From UBA5614 sp963667535 (GTDB taxonomy: Bacteria; Cloacimonadota; Cloacimonadia; Cloacimonadales; Cloacimonadaceae): DNA of 64,000 nt. Position 1 is the stretch's first letter; every line of letters begins with the position of its first letter. Where the stretch lies: positions 3,100,001 to 3,164,000 of the forward strand of contig CAXXDU010000002.1 in NCBI GenBank assembly GCA_963667535.2. Reading direction: 5' to 3'. The position numbers and the translations under genes were made by a program. Positions 1 to 9,182 of this stretch are shown here, in pieces. The notes under the pieces are model-generated. The model saw nothing but the letters and a program-made list of their open reading frames with translations. It was not told where the DNA came from and did not search any database.

Positions 1-170
1 TAAAAATAATATCCCCGAATTATTGCTGTTTGTAGATAAATATCTAAACAAATAAATCCATTTTCCGTTAGCATCTTACATAATCTTACCCAACATAGCT
101 TATACAAAATAGTCGGCGGGATGCAGACCACGACCAACAACCGTGCAGGTTATGCTACTTTTACTGACTC
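1..170. other. Window edge, no gene seen
   Basis: AT-rich sequence at the window start, downstream of the minus-strand activase gene. I see no open frame with a ribosome binding site, no RNA gene and no convincing terminator. Confidence 0.5.
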
Positions 171-1091
171 CTAAAATCCCTCAATAGTAACATCAAAGCC
201 ACCTTGCGAAAGCTGTTGATAAAATGTTTTCATTATTCCTGCTTCCAGACTTGCATTAAGCGGCATCCTGTACTCTCGGTTTAGCTCAGTGTATTTCTCT
301 CTGCCCAAAGCATGATAAGGCAATAAACGCATGCATGTTAAGCCAAGTTTATGAGCAAGTTCCGCAACCTGAGCAATATGGTCGGTATTGTCATTTACAC
401 CGGGTATGATGGGCAGGGAGAGGATAATCTTATTCTTTTCAATAGTCTGGGATAAGCGCTCCAGATTATCCAGAATTATCTTGTTATCGAGGCCAGTAAA
501 CTCTTTATGCTTATCGCTATCCAAAATCTTGATATCATAGTAAATGAAGTCCATGTCAGCAAGAATACCTTTTGCTTCATCCCAATTGAAGAAACCACAA
601 GTCTCTATCCCTACAGAAATACCAAGTTCTAACGCATGCCGGGTGATTTGCCTCACTACTTCGGGCTGCATCAGTGGCTCACCACCGGAAAAGGTGATTC
701 CGCCTCCTGAATTGCGGTAAAAGACATAATTAGCAGCGATTTTCTTCATCAGTTCAGTGATTGTCCAATCTTTGCCACAAAGCCGCAGAGCATTGGCTGA
801 ACAGTGCAAAACACAAACCGCATCCATACACACAGTACAAGCCTGGGCATCCACATGAAATTTGCCGTCTTGCCATGTGATGCTTTTACAGGCTTTTTCG
901 CAGGTTCGGCATCCGTTACATTTGTCTTTATGGTAAAGCAATTCGGGAAAAGCGTGTTGGCTTTCGGGATTGGAGCACCATCTGCAGCAAAGCGGACACC
1001 CCTTCAGGAAGATAACGCTACGTATCCCCGGACCATCCTGAGTTGCCAGATCGGCAATCTCAAAGAGCATGCCTTTGATGTCTTGGCTCAT
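171..1091 (-). CDS. Glycyl radical enzyme activating enzyme (radical SAM)
   Basis: This is a 306-residue PFL-activase family protein. It uses S-adenosylmethionine and a 4Fe-4S cluster to place a glycyl radical on its partner, here almost certainly the enzyme encoded just upstream. Seen: the radical SAM CX3CX2C motif in 'GCPLCCRWCSNPES' near residues 31-42. It is followed by a ferredoxin-like insert with two cysteine clusters (CNGCRTCEKAC and CTVCMDAVC...C) around residues 58-98, then the SAM-binding 'GGGITFSGGEPLMQ'. The ferredoxin insert is typical of activases of dehydratase or lyase-type glycyl radical enzymes and is absent from the short PflA of E. coli. Its ATG overlaps the upstream gene's stop (ATGA), so the two are translationally coupled. 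The substrate class is not decidable from this gene alone. Confidence 0.93.
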   Translation of the reverse strand: MSQDIKGMLFEIADLATQDGPGIRSVIFLKGCPLCCRWCSNPESQHAFPELLYHKDKCNGCRTCEKACKSITWQDGKFHVDAQACTVCMDAVCVLHCSANALRLCGKDWTITELMKKIAANYVFYRNSGGGITFSGGEPLMQPEVVRQITRHALELGISVGIETCGFFNWDEAKGILADMDFIYYDIKILDSDKHKEFTGLDNKIILDNLERLSQTIEKNKIILSLPIIPGVNDNTDHIAQVAELAHKLGLTCMRLLPYHALGREKYTELNREYRMPLNASLEAGIMKTFYQQLSQGGFDVTIEGF

Positions 1092-3583
1092 ATCTGATGC
1101 TGAGTACGTGCGATAATCTCATCCTGCATGGATTTACCCAGTTCTACGAAGAAAGCGCTGAACCCGGCAACCCGCACTATCAAATCACGGTATTCTTCAG
1201 GTTTTGCCTGTGCATCTCTGAGCATGGTGCTATCCACCACATTGAACTGAATCTGGAATCCGAGATATTCAAAATAGCTTTTCACCAAGAGCAGCAGCTT
1301 CTTGGAGCCTTCATTACCATGCAAAGTGGAAGGGCAGAACTTCATATTATGCAGTCCGCCTCTGATACGGGTATGGTCAATTTTACCTGCGGAAAGCAAT
1401 ACAGCCAGCGGTCCGTTTGTATCTGTTTCAGGGAATGGAGAAGTAACGCCATCAGCCAGCGTCCGTTGAGCATTTCTGCCATCAGGAGTAGCGCCGCAGG
1501 CTTTGCCGAAAGGCGCATGGGTACTAATTGCCAACATGGAAGGGTCATAAGGTTCACCCAGGTAGTTTAGCTGATTGCTGACATATCCGCAATATGTATT
1601 AAACAGTTCTTTGTAGATATTATCCACATAGGAGTCATTATTACCCCATTTGGGAGCTGCAATAAAGCGTTTTTGCATGATTTCGTTACCGCTCCAGTTC
1701 TGTTTCAGAATGCTGCGCAATTCATTCATGGAAAGCGCTTTTTCTTCATCTACCAATTGCTTCACTGCTGCCAGACTATTCACTACATTTACCATGCCGG
1801 TGCTGAGTGTTGTTGGTGTGCCATTAACTATAGCGCCGCCATCGTCCAGGGATTTACCTCTTTCCAGACAGTCCCTGATCAGCATGCCTGAATAGATAAG
1901 ATTGCAGGTATTGCGATGCACAGCCATCACGTAATTCCAATACCTTTGCCAGTTGCGGATGCTATGTTGCAAATGAAATTTATATGCTTCTTTGAGGCTA
2001 TTGTAATCATGCGGTATGGGAGATGCGTCAAACTGGATGCCTGAAACAGGGTCAATTCCGCCATTCATTGCCAATTCAAATAGCTTGGCATGATTGATAA
2101 ATCCTGCCTGGACAACTCCATAACTCATGCCTTCCAAGGTTGGCTCTGTGCAGCCTCCCATCGCCGCATAGGTTCTGATGGTTGCCAGAGGGAGTTTACT
2201 GCGTTCCAGTTCATGTTGTATGTAAATCTTAGTATTAAAGAAAGCGGGAAAACCTGTTCCGGTCTTGATGCATTCAGCAGCTTTCATCAGAAAGGCGTTG
2301 CTGAGAGTATCATCGTACCAGATGGAAAGAGTTGGCTGAGTTGTCTGGCAATTAATGGCAGACTGGATAACCAGTATGGAAAGCTCATTATCCGCAGGAT
2401 ATCCTTCGGCATCCAGACCGCCCAGAATCATATTCTGGTACAGGTTACCGGAGCCTAGTCCTTCCCAGGAAAAGGAAGCCATATATTCAATCTCGGTCAT
2501 TTTTACCCGTAAAGCTTCCAGAAGCTCCAAAACCTCGGCATCAGTGATTTTACCTTGCTCTTTATCTCTTTTGTAATAGGGGTACATATAGCGGTCAAAG
2601 CGTCCGGGTGAATAGCCCAATTGTGCGCCTTCGATATGACCGGCTAAATACAGAAACCAGTATGCCTGCATTGCTTCTCTGAAATCACGGGGTGAATGAG
2701 CCGGAGCATATTCACAGCGTTCAGCAATATCCTCCAGTTGTTTTTTGCGTTGTGCATCCGGTTCAGCATCAGCCATTTTCCATGCTTCATCGGCATAATT
2801 ATCTGCCCAGTTGATGGTTGCACTTAATACTCTTATCCCTGCTCTCCAGAAAAAGACTCTTTCTGCCGATTGATAATCCGTTACTTCTGCATTGGCAATT
2901 TTCTCTTCAGCTTGTTCTATCAGTGCCAGAAGACCTTTGCCCAGAGCTGTCTCAAAATCAAGCACATACCTGCCTTCCGGAGCCGGGTCATGCGGAGCAG
3001 TAAATAAACCTGCTTTCCAGCCTTTTTCTATATAATCTGCCTTGGGGTATGATTCCTTCCAAAACCGATCTGCTTCATCCTGCATACACTTGCCCTGCCA
3101 GTAATGAGCCAGTTCTCCCAACAGCACTTTATCCTCTTTGGAAATCAGGAATTTCTTGCCGAATTTCTCATAATGACCTTGACTTGCCAATTCAGCAGAT
3201 TTGGAAATTCCGCCTCCGCTACCGATATCGGTGTGAGAATCCTGCGCTTCCTGCTGTTCTTGTTTTAGCTCACGCAAGACATAACTAGATGCATAATTCA
3301 AATAAGGAATGGCTCCCCGGATGTGCCTGGTTTTGCTACCTACGAATAGCTCACCTGACCGGATTACAGGGGTAAGACTTTCCATCGCCTGAGCATGACA
3401 ATGAGCGCGTCTTTCAATAGCATTATATCCATCCGATTCTGCATGAGCTTTGGAATAGGCTTTTATATATTCCATATCAATATGCAAAGCCGAATTCAGG
3501 TATCTGTCCCTCATCAGCTTAACGTTTTCTGTTGAAGGAGAGCCTTTTATCTCCCGATTATCATACATTTGCTCATTTTTCAT
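1088..3583 (-). CDS. Glycyl radical enzyme (PFL-like family, substrate unassigned)
   Basis: An 831-residue glycyl radical enzyme of the pyruvate formate-lyase superfamily. Seen: the C-terminal radical loop 'RVAGFSAFF' with the radical glycine at about residue 807, and the active-site thiyl motif 'GGCTEP' with Cys about 478 and Glu about 480. Family knowledge: PFL itself carries two adjacent cysteines, whereas the Cys-x-Glu arrangement marks eliminating enzymes (diol and glycerol dehydratases, choline TMA-lyase, hydroxyproline dehydratase). This is therefore probably a C-O or C-N lyase rather than PFL, though the T between C and E differs from the commoner V. The start ATG has GGAG five bases upstream. 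The activase follows with a 4-base overlap. No microcompartment shell genes are nearby. Annotation as 'formate acetyltransferase' should be treated as family-level only. Confidence 0.9.
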   Translation of the reverse strand: MKNEQMYDNREIKGSPSTENVKLMRDRYLNSALHIDMEYIKAYSKAHAESDGYNAIERRAHCHAQAMESLTPVIRSGELFVGSKTRHIRGAIPYLNYASSYVLRELKQEQQEAQDSHTDIGSGGGISKSAELASQGHYEKFGKKFLISKEDKVLLGELAHYWQGKCMQDEADRFWKESYPKADYIEKGWKAGLFTAPHDPAPEGRYVLDFETALGKGLLALIEQAEEKIANAEVTDYQSAERVFFWRAGIRVLSATINWADNYADEAWKMADAEPDAQRKKQLEDIAERCEYAPAHSPRDFREAMQAYWFLYLAGHIEGAQLGYSPGRFDRYMYPYYKRDKEQGKITDAEVLELLEALRVKMTEIEYMASFSWEGLGSGNLYQNMILGGLDAEGYPADNELSILVIQSAINCQTTQPTLSIWYDDTLSNAFLMKAAECIKTGTGFPAFFNTKIYIQHELERSKLPLATIRTYAAMGGCTEPTLEGMSYGVVQAGFINHAKLFELAMNGGIDPVSGIQFDASPIPHDYNSLKEAYKFHLQHSIRNWQRYWNYVMAVHRNTCNLIYSGMLIRDCLERGKSLDDGGAIVNGTPTTLSTGMVNVVNSLAAVKQLVDEEKALSMNELRSILKQNWSGNEIMQKRFIAAPKWGNNDSYVDNIYKELFNTYCGYVSNQLNYLGEPYDPSMLAISTHAPFGKACGATPDGRNAQRTLADGVTSPFPETDTNGPLAVLLSAGKIDHTRIRGGLHNMKFCPSTLHGNEGSKKLLLLVKSYFEYLGFQIQFNVVDSTMLRDAQAKPEEYRDLIVRVAGFSAFFVELGKSMQDEIIARTQHQI

Positions 3584-3616
3584 GTTTACTCCAGAGTATA
3601 TACTTTCTTTTTTTAT

Positions 3617-3653
3617 ATTATAATAACCAATTTATGCAGATTCCCAAGCATAA
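3617..3653 (-). promoter_or_regulatory. Putative promoter and inverted-repeat operator of the glycyl radical operon
   Basis: On the minus strand a perfect TATAAT lies at 3622-3617, about 34 bases before the start codon. An inverted repeat TTATGC-N10-GCATAA (3632-3653) sits where the -35 box would be, and the -35 itself is poor. That layout is typical of activator-dependent or repressed promoters, but the regulator is unknown. Confidence 0.35.
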
Positions 3654-3739
3654 TTTCTTTGTCAAGGTCTATCTTCCGTTGCAACATTGAGTTCAGAGAA
3701 ATCTGCTGCTCATGAACGACACATCGTGTGTATATGAGT

Positions 3740-3770
3740 CGTAGGGACATGCCTTGTGCTTGTCCGAAAA
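3740..3770 (+). repeat. Dispersed hairpin repeat, family A, copy 1
   Basis: Sequence of the form GTAGGGACATGCC-TTGTGCTTGTCCGAAAA, in which GGACA pairs with TGTCC. Near-identical copies lie at 3881-3907 (reverse), 20781-20810, 40251-40282 and 41713-41741. Confidence 0.75.
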
Positions 3771-3880
3771 AATGCTATGATAGATATGAGGTTATCAATG
3801 CAAGCCGGAAAAATAAATAAAGGGCAATGTTACATTTGTATTATTAAAAGTTTATATAGTGATTAATTATTAGATATTTG

Positions 3881-3907
3881 CGGACAAGGGCAAGCCATGT
3901 CCCTACG
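3881..3907 (-). repeat. Dispersed hairpin repeat, family A, copy 2 (inverted)
   Basis: The reverse-complement form of family A (GGACAAGGGCAAGCCATGTCC then CTAC). With copy 1 it makes an inverted pair about 110 bases apart, enclosing AT-rich sequence without a gene. Confidence 0.7.
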
Positions 3908-3959
3908 GCTGATTGGTGGATTTGTGATGTTTTACAGACATAAGATTACACGCCGCTCC

Positions 3960-4012
3960 CACGCGGGTCCCACCCGGGGAAAAGCCGGGGAGGCACCCGC
4001 GTTGACCGCGTG
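3960..4012. repeat. GC-rich nested hairpin
   Basis: ACGCGGGT (3961-3968) pairs with ACCCGCGT (3995-4002), and inside it CCCGG (3973-3977) pairs with CCGGG (3985-3989). CACGCGG (3960-3966) can alternatively pair with CCGCGTG (4006-4012). The stretch is far more GC-rich than its surroundings. Confidence 0.6.
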
Positions 4013-4085
4013 TTTCTTTTATGGTTTTTCTTGTGTCTTACCTATATCTTGCTTATCAGATCCATTGGACATAAAGCAATGATAC

Positions 4086-4122
4086 ACGGCTCATATACGG
4101 GTGCGACCCGTATATGAGCCGT
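4086..4122. repeat. Perfect 17-bp inverted repeat, 3-base loop
   Basis: Arms 4086-4102 and 4106-4122 are exact complements (ACGGCTCATATACGGGT and its reverse complement) around GCG. There is no following T-run, so this is not a standard terminator. Confidence 0.8.
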
Positions 4123-4281
4123 TCATCTCCTGTGCATCACTGCTGGATTACATAAGGGACACACAGGAAGGATTATAGGGATTTTTCTTTATTATACTCT
4201 GTAATCTGCTTTTGAACACCTTATTCATTGCGTGTTCCTTGTACATTTCTTAATAGCTCCGTTGAGTATCAGACTAGTTTA

Positions 4282-4320
4282 TAAGGGGTATATAAGGGCT
4301 TTCCCCTTATATACCCCTTA
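4282..4320. repeat. Perfect 17-bp inverted repeat, 5-base loop
   Basis: Arms 4282-4298 and 4304-4320 (TAAGGGGTATATAAGGG and its reverse complement) are exact complements. Confidence 0.8.
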
Positions 4321-4409
4321 CAAACCTCTTTGAAATCTATAGGATTGTTAAAGGAATCTGAGAAGCATAAACAAGAAAGAATTGACAGATTAACGCAATG
4401 AAATAATCG

Positions 4410-4440
4410 TACATTATTGGAGTGTCACTCCAATAATGTA
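4410..4440. promoter_or_regulatory. 31-base palindrome just upstream of the AAA ATPase gene
   Basis: Arms TACATTATTGGAGTG (4410-4424) and CACTCCAATAATGTA (4426-4440) are perfect complements around one base, 18 bases before the ATPase start. With no room for a normal loop, this looks more like a two-fold symmetric protein-binding site (operator) than an RNA hairpin. The binding protein is unknown. Confidence 0.4.
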
Positions 4441-4458
4441 TAGCATTATGAGGTAACA

Positions 4459-5619
4459 ATGATTCAAAGAAACATGGGAAAGGTTCTCGTAGAAGCAGCA
4501 TCAGGATTTCCTGTTATAACCATCACAGGACCCAGGCAATCAGGTAAAACCACTCTGGCAAAGATGGCTTTCCCTGCTTATAAATATTACAATCTGGAAA
4601 ATCCCGAAACTCTTCAACAAGCTGCATCTGACCCTCGCAGTTTATTCAAAAGGATTGATGCGGGAATTATTATAGATGAGATACAAAAATTGCCGGAATT
4701 GCTATCCTGGGTACAGGTTTATGTTGATGAATATCAGGGAAACGGCAAAGTCATTCTCACGGGCAGTAACCAATTCGAGTATTTTACAGGATTGGGTCAA
4801 TCTCTGGCAGGCAGGACAGCAATCTTTAAATTATTGCCCTTCTGCTGTAATGAGTTGAATTTCAGCTCCGAAGTAAGTTGGGAAAGCGTTGCAGTAAAAG
4901 GATTTTACCCGAGATTGTACAATAGTAAAATAGATACACAGTTATTCTATTCATCTTATGTGATGACCTATCTGGAAAGAGATATCCGCTCTTTGATGCG
5001 CATCATACACCTGCGTGAATTTGAGAAATTTGTGGCTCTTTGTGCAGGCAGAACCGGGCAGATATTAAACATTAACGCTCTTTCTGTTGATTGCGGAGTT
5101 GATCATAAAACCATCCAGTCCTGGCTCTCTCTTTTGGAAGCAAGTTTTATCATCTATTTGATGAAGCCCTTTCACAGCAATATCAATAAACGTTTGATAA
5201 AGTCACCTAAACTGTACTTTTATGATTCAGGTCTCGCCTGTTACCTGCTTGGCATTCGCAATGAGAAAGACCTCGAGAATCATCCGCTTAGAGGTGAAAT
5301 CTTTGAAACTATGATAATTGGCGAAACCCTGAAGTACTTTTACAATCTAGGACACATCCCTCCCATTAACTATTTCAGGGATGCCGTTGGTCACGAAGTT
5401 GACTTGATTATCAACCAAAGCAATACAATCTTCCCCATTGAAATAAAATCTGGTTCAACCATACAAAAGGCTTTTTGGAAAAATATCAACTACCTGAGGC
5501 ACTTATTTAATCAGGATTTACCGGCAGGTTTAGTCATTGGAGATGAACGCAGTGAAAAGCAGCAAAACACTTCTATTACAGGCTGGAATCAGGTTTCAAG
5601 TATTTTGCAGGAATTGTAA
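4459..5619 (+). CDS. AAA ATPase with DUF4143-type C-terminal domain
   Basis: A 386-residue protein of the AAA_14/DUF4143 family. Seen: a Walker A motif 'GPRQSGKTT' at residues 24-32, a Walker B 'GIIIDEIQKLPELL' near residue 70, and the sensor-like 'ILTGSNQF' near residue 100. The C-terminal half contains 'HEVDLIINQ' and 'FPIEIKSG', which resembles a PD-(D/E)XK nuclease-like core (D...EIK). Family members are widespread stand-alone ATPases of uncertain role, sometimes scored as defence or archaeal-type ATPases. The ribosome binding site is GAGGT five bases before the ATG. The gene sits alone between hairpin-rich spacers, which fits an accessory, horizontally moving gene. Function is not assigned. 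Confidence 0.85.
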   Translation: MIQRNMGKVLVEAASGFPVITITGPRQSGKTTLAKMAFPAYKYYNLENPETLQQAASDPRSLFKRIDAGIIIDEIQKLPELLSWVQVYVDEYQGNGKVILTGSNQFEYFTGLGQSLAGRTAIFKLLPFCCNELNFSSEVSWESVAVKGFYPRLYNSKIDTQLFYSSYVMTYLERDIRSLMRIIHLREFEKFVALCAGRTGQILNINALSVDCGVDHKTIQSWLSLLEASFIIYLMKPFHSNINKRLIKSPKLYFYDSGLACYLLGIRNEKDLENHPLRGEIFETMIIGETLKYFYNLGHIPPINYFRDAVGHEVDLIINQSNTIFPIEIKSGSTIQKAFWKNINYLRHLFNQDLPAGLVIGDERSEKQQNTSITGWNQVSSILQEL

Positions 5620-5994
5620 CAAATAAAAGTAAAATATGAAAAACACAGTGACTATTATAATATGCATTCTTATATGTTGAAGCCGGAAATTATAAAACAA
5701 GAATGTATTATTTGATTTCCTTTGTTGATAAATCCTATGAAAAGCTTGCAAATAGAAAGTTAAGAGATTATATGCCTTTTTTACGTAAAGGAGAAATCCA
5801 AATAGGGTGTTGATTCACTAATCTAGTATCTATTCCACATTATTATTTTCATTTCAAAAGCCCTTTCTTCGTGTCTTTGTGGCTTTGTGGTAAAACAAGT
5901 CCTAAACAGCGATTTTTCATTTTCATTTGACACTATCCTGCTTTGAATTTTTGTGTTTTGATTATTAGCAATTGCTATGAGAAAAGGAAACATT
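5620..5994. other. Intergenic region before secA
   Basis: No gene supported. Two very short frames (14 and 13 codons near 5636 and 5774) lack good initiation context. At 5862-5895 there is a low-complexity CTTCGTGTCTTTGTGGCTTTGTGGT stretch, an imperfect repeat of a 'CTTTGTG' word. SecA is preceded by AAAGGA. Confidence 0.5.
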
Positions 5995-8900
5995 ATGTTA
6001 GAAAGACTATTACGCTCCCTGTTCGGAGATAAATCTGCCAAAGAAGTTAAGAAGTATTTACCATTGGTAGGTGAGATTAATGACATTTACGATGATTTAG
6101 TCCAATATGACGATGAACAATTAAAAGATAGAATCAAACAAATCAGAGCAGAAATCGAGGTCAAACTCAATCCTTTACGGGAAGAATTGCTGGAACTTGG
6201 CAGGACCTATCGTGAAGAGCCTGATGAAGTGGAAAGAACGAGGCTTGATAACAGTATTGACCGAACCAAGAAAGAGCTGAAAGCACTGACCAAATCCACT
6301 CTGGATGATTATATGCCGGAAGTCTTTGCTATAGTAAAAGACACTTGCAGAAGGCTTATGGGCAGCAAATACGATATCAGGGGACATCAGGTTGAATGGA
6401 ATATGATTCCATTTGATGTTCAGCTCATAGGTGGCATGGCTTTGCACGATGGTAAGATTACCGAAATGGCAACCGGTGAAGGTAAAACTTTGGTTGCTGT
6501 ACTGCCGATGTTTCTCAATGCTCTGGTAGCAAGAGGTGTACATCTGGTTACTGTGAATGATTATCTGGCAATGCGTGACTCTGAATGGATGAGCCCTGTT
6601 TATCATTTCCATGATATGACTGTTGGTTGCATCACCACGGGACTCAATTTTGACCAGCGTAAAGAAGCATACAGTTGTGATATCACTTATGGCATGAATA
6701 GTGAATTCGGTTTTGACTATCTGCGTGATAATATGGCTGTGAGCTCAGACCAATTGGTGCAGCGCGACTTTTACTATGCTATTGTGGACGAAGTAGACAG
6801 CATTCTGATAGATGAAGCCAGAACTCCTCTGATTATCAGCGGACAGATAGCTCAGGACAAGAACTTTTATCCCGAACTCAAACCGCATATACAACAGCTT
6901 GTTGCCATGCAGGCATCCCTGGTTCAACGCATTTTAGGAGAAATCAGAGACGATACCAAAGATACCAATACCAATCCTGATATGGAACGTCTCGGTAAAA
7001 ACCTGCTGCTCATTCAGCGTTCTGCTCCCAAGAATAAAGCCTTTCAAAAGCTGATGCAGGATGGTGAACTCAAGAAAATGGTGAATGACACAGAAGGTGT
7101 CTATCTGAGAGATAAGAAACTGCATATTCTGGATGGTGAGTTGTTCTTTGTCGTGGACGAAAAGCAGAATAGCGTAGACTTATGTGACAAGGGTCGTGAC
7201 TTTATGTCCAGAGCGGATAAAGACCTTTTCCTGGTGGATAGCCTGGACGATATGCTAGCTCAGGTTGATAATGATGAGACACTATCTCCCGAGCAAAAGG
7301 GTATGCGTAAGGAAAAAGTAACTAATTCCTATATGGACAAAAGCGAAAGATTGCATAATATAAATCAATTGCTCAAGGCTTATACCCTGTTTGAAAACAA
7401 TAATGAATACGTCCTTCTGGATAATAAAGTAGTGATTGTGGATGAATTTACCGGACGTCAGATGCCGGGCAGACGTTTTTCCGATGGACTGCATCAGGCG
7501 CTGGAAGCCAAAGAAAATGTAACTATAGAAGCTGGAACTCAGACTCTGGCAACCGTTACTCTACAGAACTACTTCCGTATGTATGAAAAGCTTGCCGGTA
7601 TGACCGGTACTGCTGTTACAGAGGAATCCGAGTTTCTGGAAATCTATAAACTGGGTGTGCTGGCAATTCCCACCAATGTACCCATGACACGTCTTGACCA
7701 TGACGATGTGATTTACCTCACCAAAAATGAAAAGTATCAGGCGATAATAGACGAGATTACCTACTGGCATGATAAGAAAAAGCCTGTACTTGTCGGTACA
7801 GTCAGTGTGGAAGTATCGGAAATACTGGGACGTTTACTCAGACGCAAAAACATTGCACACAATGTGCTCAATGCCAAGCAGCATGAAAAGGAAGCCGAGA
7901 TTATTTCAGGTGCCGGGCAACCCGGAGCTGTAACCATTGCTACCAATATGGCAGGTCGTGGAACAGATATCAAGCTGGGACAATCTGTGGTTACACAAAA
8001 ATCCGAAGAATACCGTGACCTTCCCAAAGTATTAACCGAAGATAATCCTTATGGTCTGCCGCATGACGGACTGCATGTAATCGGCAGTGAAAGACATGAA
8101 AGCAGACGTATAGACAGGCAGTTGCGTGGTCGTGCCGGACGTCAGGGCGACCCGGGTACAAGCAGATTCTACCTTTCTCTGGAAGATGACCTGATGAGGT
8201 TGTTTGGTTCTGACCGCATGGCGCCGATGATGATTAAAATGGGTATCAAGCCCGGTGATGCAATCAGACATCCATGGATGACAAAAGCTGTAGAACGCGC
8301 TCAGAAGAGAGTGGAAGAGCATAACTTTGAAATACGTAAAAACCTGCTCAAATATGACGAAGTCATGAATCAGCAGAGAGAAGTTATTTATTCCTACCGC
8401 AGAAATGTGCTCAAAGGCTATAGCATGAAGAATGAAGTCATGGAAATGGTAGAAGATGCTATCGATAACCTGATAGAAACATCCATACCTGATGGTTCTT
8501 ATTGTGAAGACTGGAATATGGATAAACTATGCAATTGGTTCAAGATAGGACTCAATGTCATCATAACTCCCGAACAGCTTTACAGTGACCATTTAAATAA
8601 AACCACCCTGGCAGATGAGCTTAAAGAACTCACTCTTTCAGCTTATGCGGAAAAAGAAAGACGGGTCGGCGAAGAGATGATGCGTGATATAGAAAGACGC
8701 TCAATGCTGGAAGTGGTTGATTCTGAATGGCGTGACCATTTACATGAGATGGATTTGCTCAAAGACGGTATTCACCTCAGAGCTTATGCCAATAAAGACC
8801 CCTTGATAGAGTATAAGAAAGAATCATTTGACCTGTTTCAGGATTTGATAACCCGTATTCAGGAAAACGTAACCAAGAAGGTTTTCACTACTTACATTCT

Positions 8901-9168
8901 CTCCAGAGAGCAGATGCAAAGCATGCTTCAAAACGCCAATATGAGCCATACTGAGCTCAATGCTTTTCTGCACGCACAGGAAATGATTGAACAAAATGGC
9001 GCACCTGCTCATCCATCTGCACCCGGTGAAGTGGGCGATATGCCAAAGCTCAAACCCATCAAAGCAGAAATCAAAGTAGGTAGAAATGACCCCTGCCCTT
9101 GCGGTAGCGGTAAAAAATACAAGAAATGCTGCGGGAAAATGGAATTTCTCGATGCTGACGATAATTAA
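5995..9168 (+). CDS. secA: Preprotein translocase ATPase SecA
   Basis: The motor of the general secretory pathway, which pushes unfolded preproteins through SecYEG at the inner membrane. I chose the ATG at 5995 (1,057 residues) over the ATG at 5977 because AAAGGA lies just before it and the protein then begins in the usual place (MLERLLRSLFG). Seen: Walker A 'MATGEGKTLVA', DEAD box 'IVDEVDSILIDEARTPLI', 'NMAGRGTDIKLG', 'RQLRGRAGRQGDPG', and a C-terminal SEC-C zinc motif 'CPCGSGKKYKKCC' that binds SecB, ribosomes or lipid. At about 1,057 residues it is longer than E. coli SecA (901). The extra length lies between the DEAD box and the 'VDEFTGR' region, as in Bacteroidota-type SecAs. It leads into topA 14 bases downstream. 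Confidence 0.98.
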   Translation: MLERLLRSLFGDKSAKEVKKYLPLVGEINDIYDDLVQYDDEQLKDRIKQIRAEIEVKLNPLREELLELGRTYREEPDEVERTRLDNSIDRTKKELKALTKSTLDDYMPEVFAIVKDTCRRLMGSKYDIRGHQVEWNMIPFDVQLIGGMALHDGKITEMATGEGKTLVAVLPMFLNALVARGVHLVTVNDYLAMRDSEWMSPVYHFHDMTVGCITTGLNFDQRKEAYSCDITYGMNSEFGFDYLRDNMAVSSDQLVQRDFYYAIVDEVDSILIDEARTPLIISGQIAQDKNFYPELKPHIQQLVAMQASLVQRILGEIRDDTKDTNTNPDMERLGKNLLLIQRSAPKNKAFQKLMQDGELKKMVNDTEGVYLRDKKLHILDGELFFVVDEKQNSVDLCDKGRDFMSRADKDLFLVDSLDDMLAQVDNDETLSPEQKGMRKEKVTNSYMDKSERLHNINQLLKAYTLFENNNEYVLLDNKVVIVDEFTGRQMPGRRFSDGLHQALEAKENVTIEAGTQTLATVTLQNYFRMYEKLAGMTGTAVTEESEFLEIYKLGVLAIPTNVPMTRLDHDDVIYLTKNEKYQAIIDEITYWHDKKKPVLVGTVSVEVSEILGRLLRRKNIAHNVLNAKQHEKEAEIISGAGQPGAVTIATNMAGRGTDIKLGQSVVTQKSEEYRDLPKVLTEDNPYGLPHDGLHVIGSERHESRRIDRQLRGRAGRQGDPGTSRFYLSLEDDLMRLFGSDRMAPMMIKMGIKPGDAIRHPWMTKAVERAQKRVEEHNFEIRKNLLKYDEVMNQQREVIYSYRRNVLKGYSMKNEVMEMVEDAIDNLIETSIPDGSYCEDWNMDKLCNWFKIGLNVIITPEQLYSDHLNKTTLADELKELTLSAYAEKERRVGEEMMRDIERRSMLEVVDSEWRDHLHEMDLLKDGIHLRAYANKDPLIEYKKESFDLFQDLITRIQENVTKKVFTTYILSREQMQSMLQNANMSHTELNAFLHAQEMIEQNGAPAHPSAPGEVGDMPKLKPIKAEIKVGRNDPCPCGSGKKYKKCCGKMEFLDADDN

Positions 9169-9182
9169 GATTTGGAGATAGA

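Larger units (their letters stand above)
3584..4458. other. Hairpin-rich intergenic region
   Basis: About 875 bases without a convincing gene. It holds the glycyl radical operon promoter, two copies of the GTAGGGACATG...TTGTCC repeat in inverted orientation (3740-3770 and 3881-3907), and a GC-rich hairpin (3960-4012). Three perfect palindromes follow (4086-4122, 4282-4320, 4410-4440). A 61-codon frame at 3897-4082 lies entirely in these repeats and has no ribosome binding site, so I do not call it. Confidence 0.7.

Noticed and set aside
3897..4082. 61-codon frame on the plus strand
   Set aside because: It lies inside family A and GC-rich hairpin repeats, has no ribosome binding site and has repeat-driven composition.
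5862..5895. CTTTGTG-type low-complexity stretch as a repeat family
   Set aside because: Only one copy is seen in the window, so no repeat family can be supported here.
5823..6086. 87-codon frame on the minus strand over the secA start
   Set aside because: It overlaps secA, lacks a start signal and shows no protein-like features.
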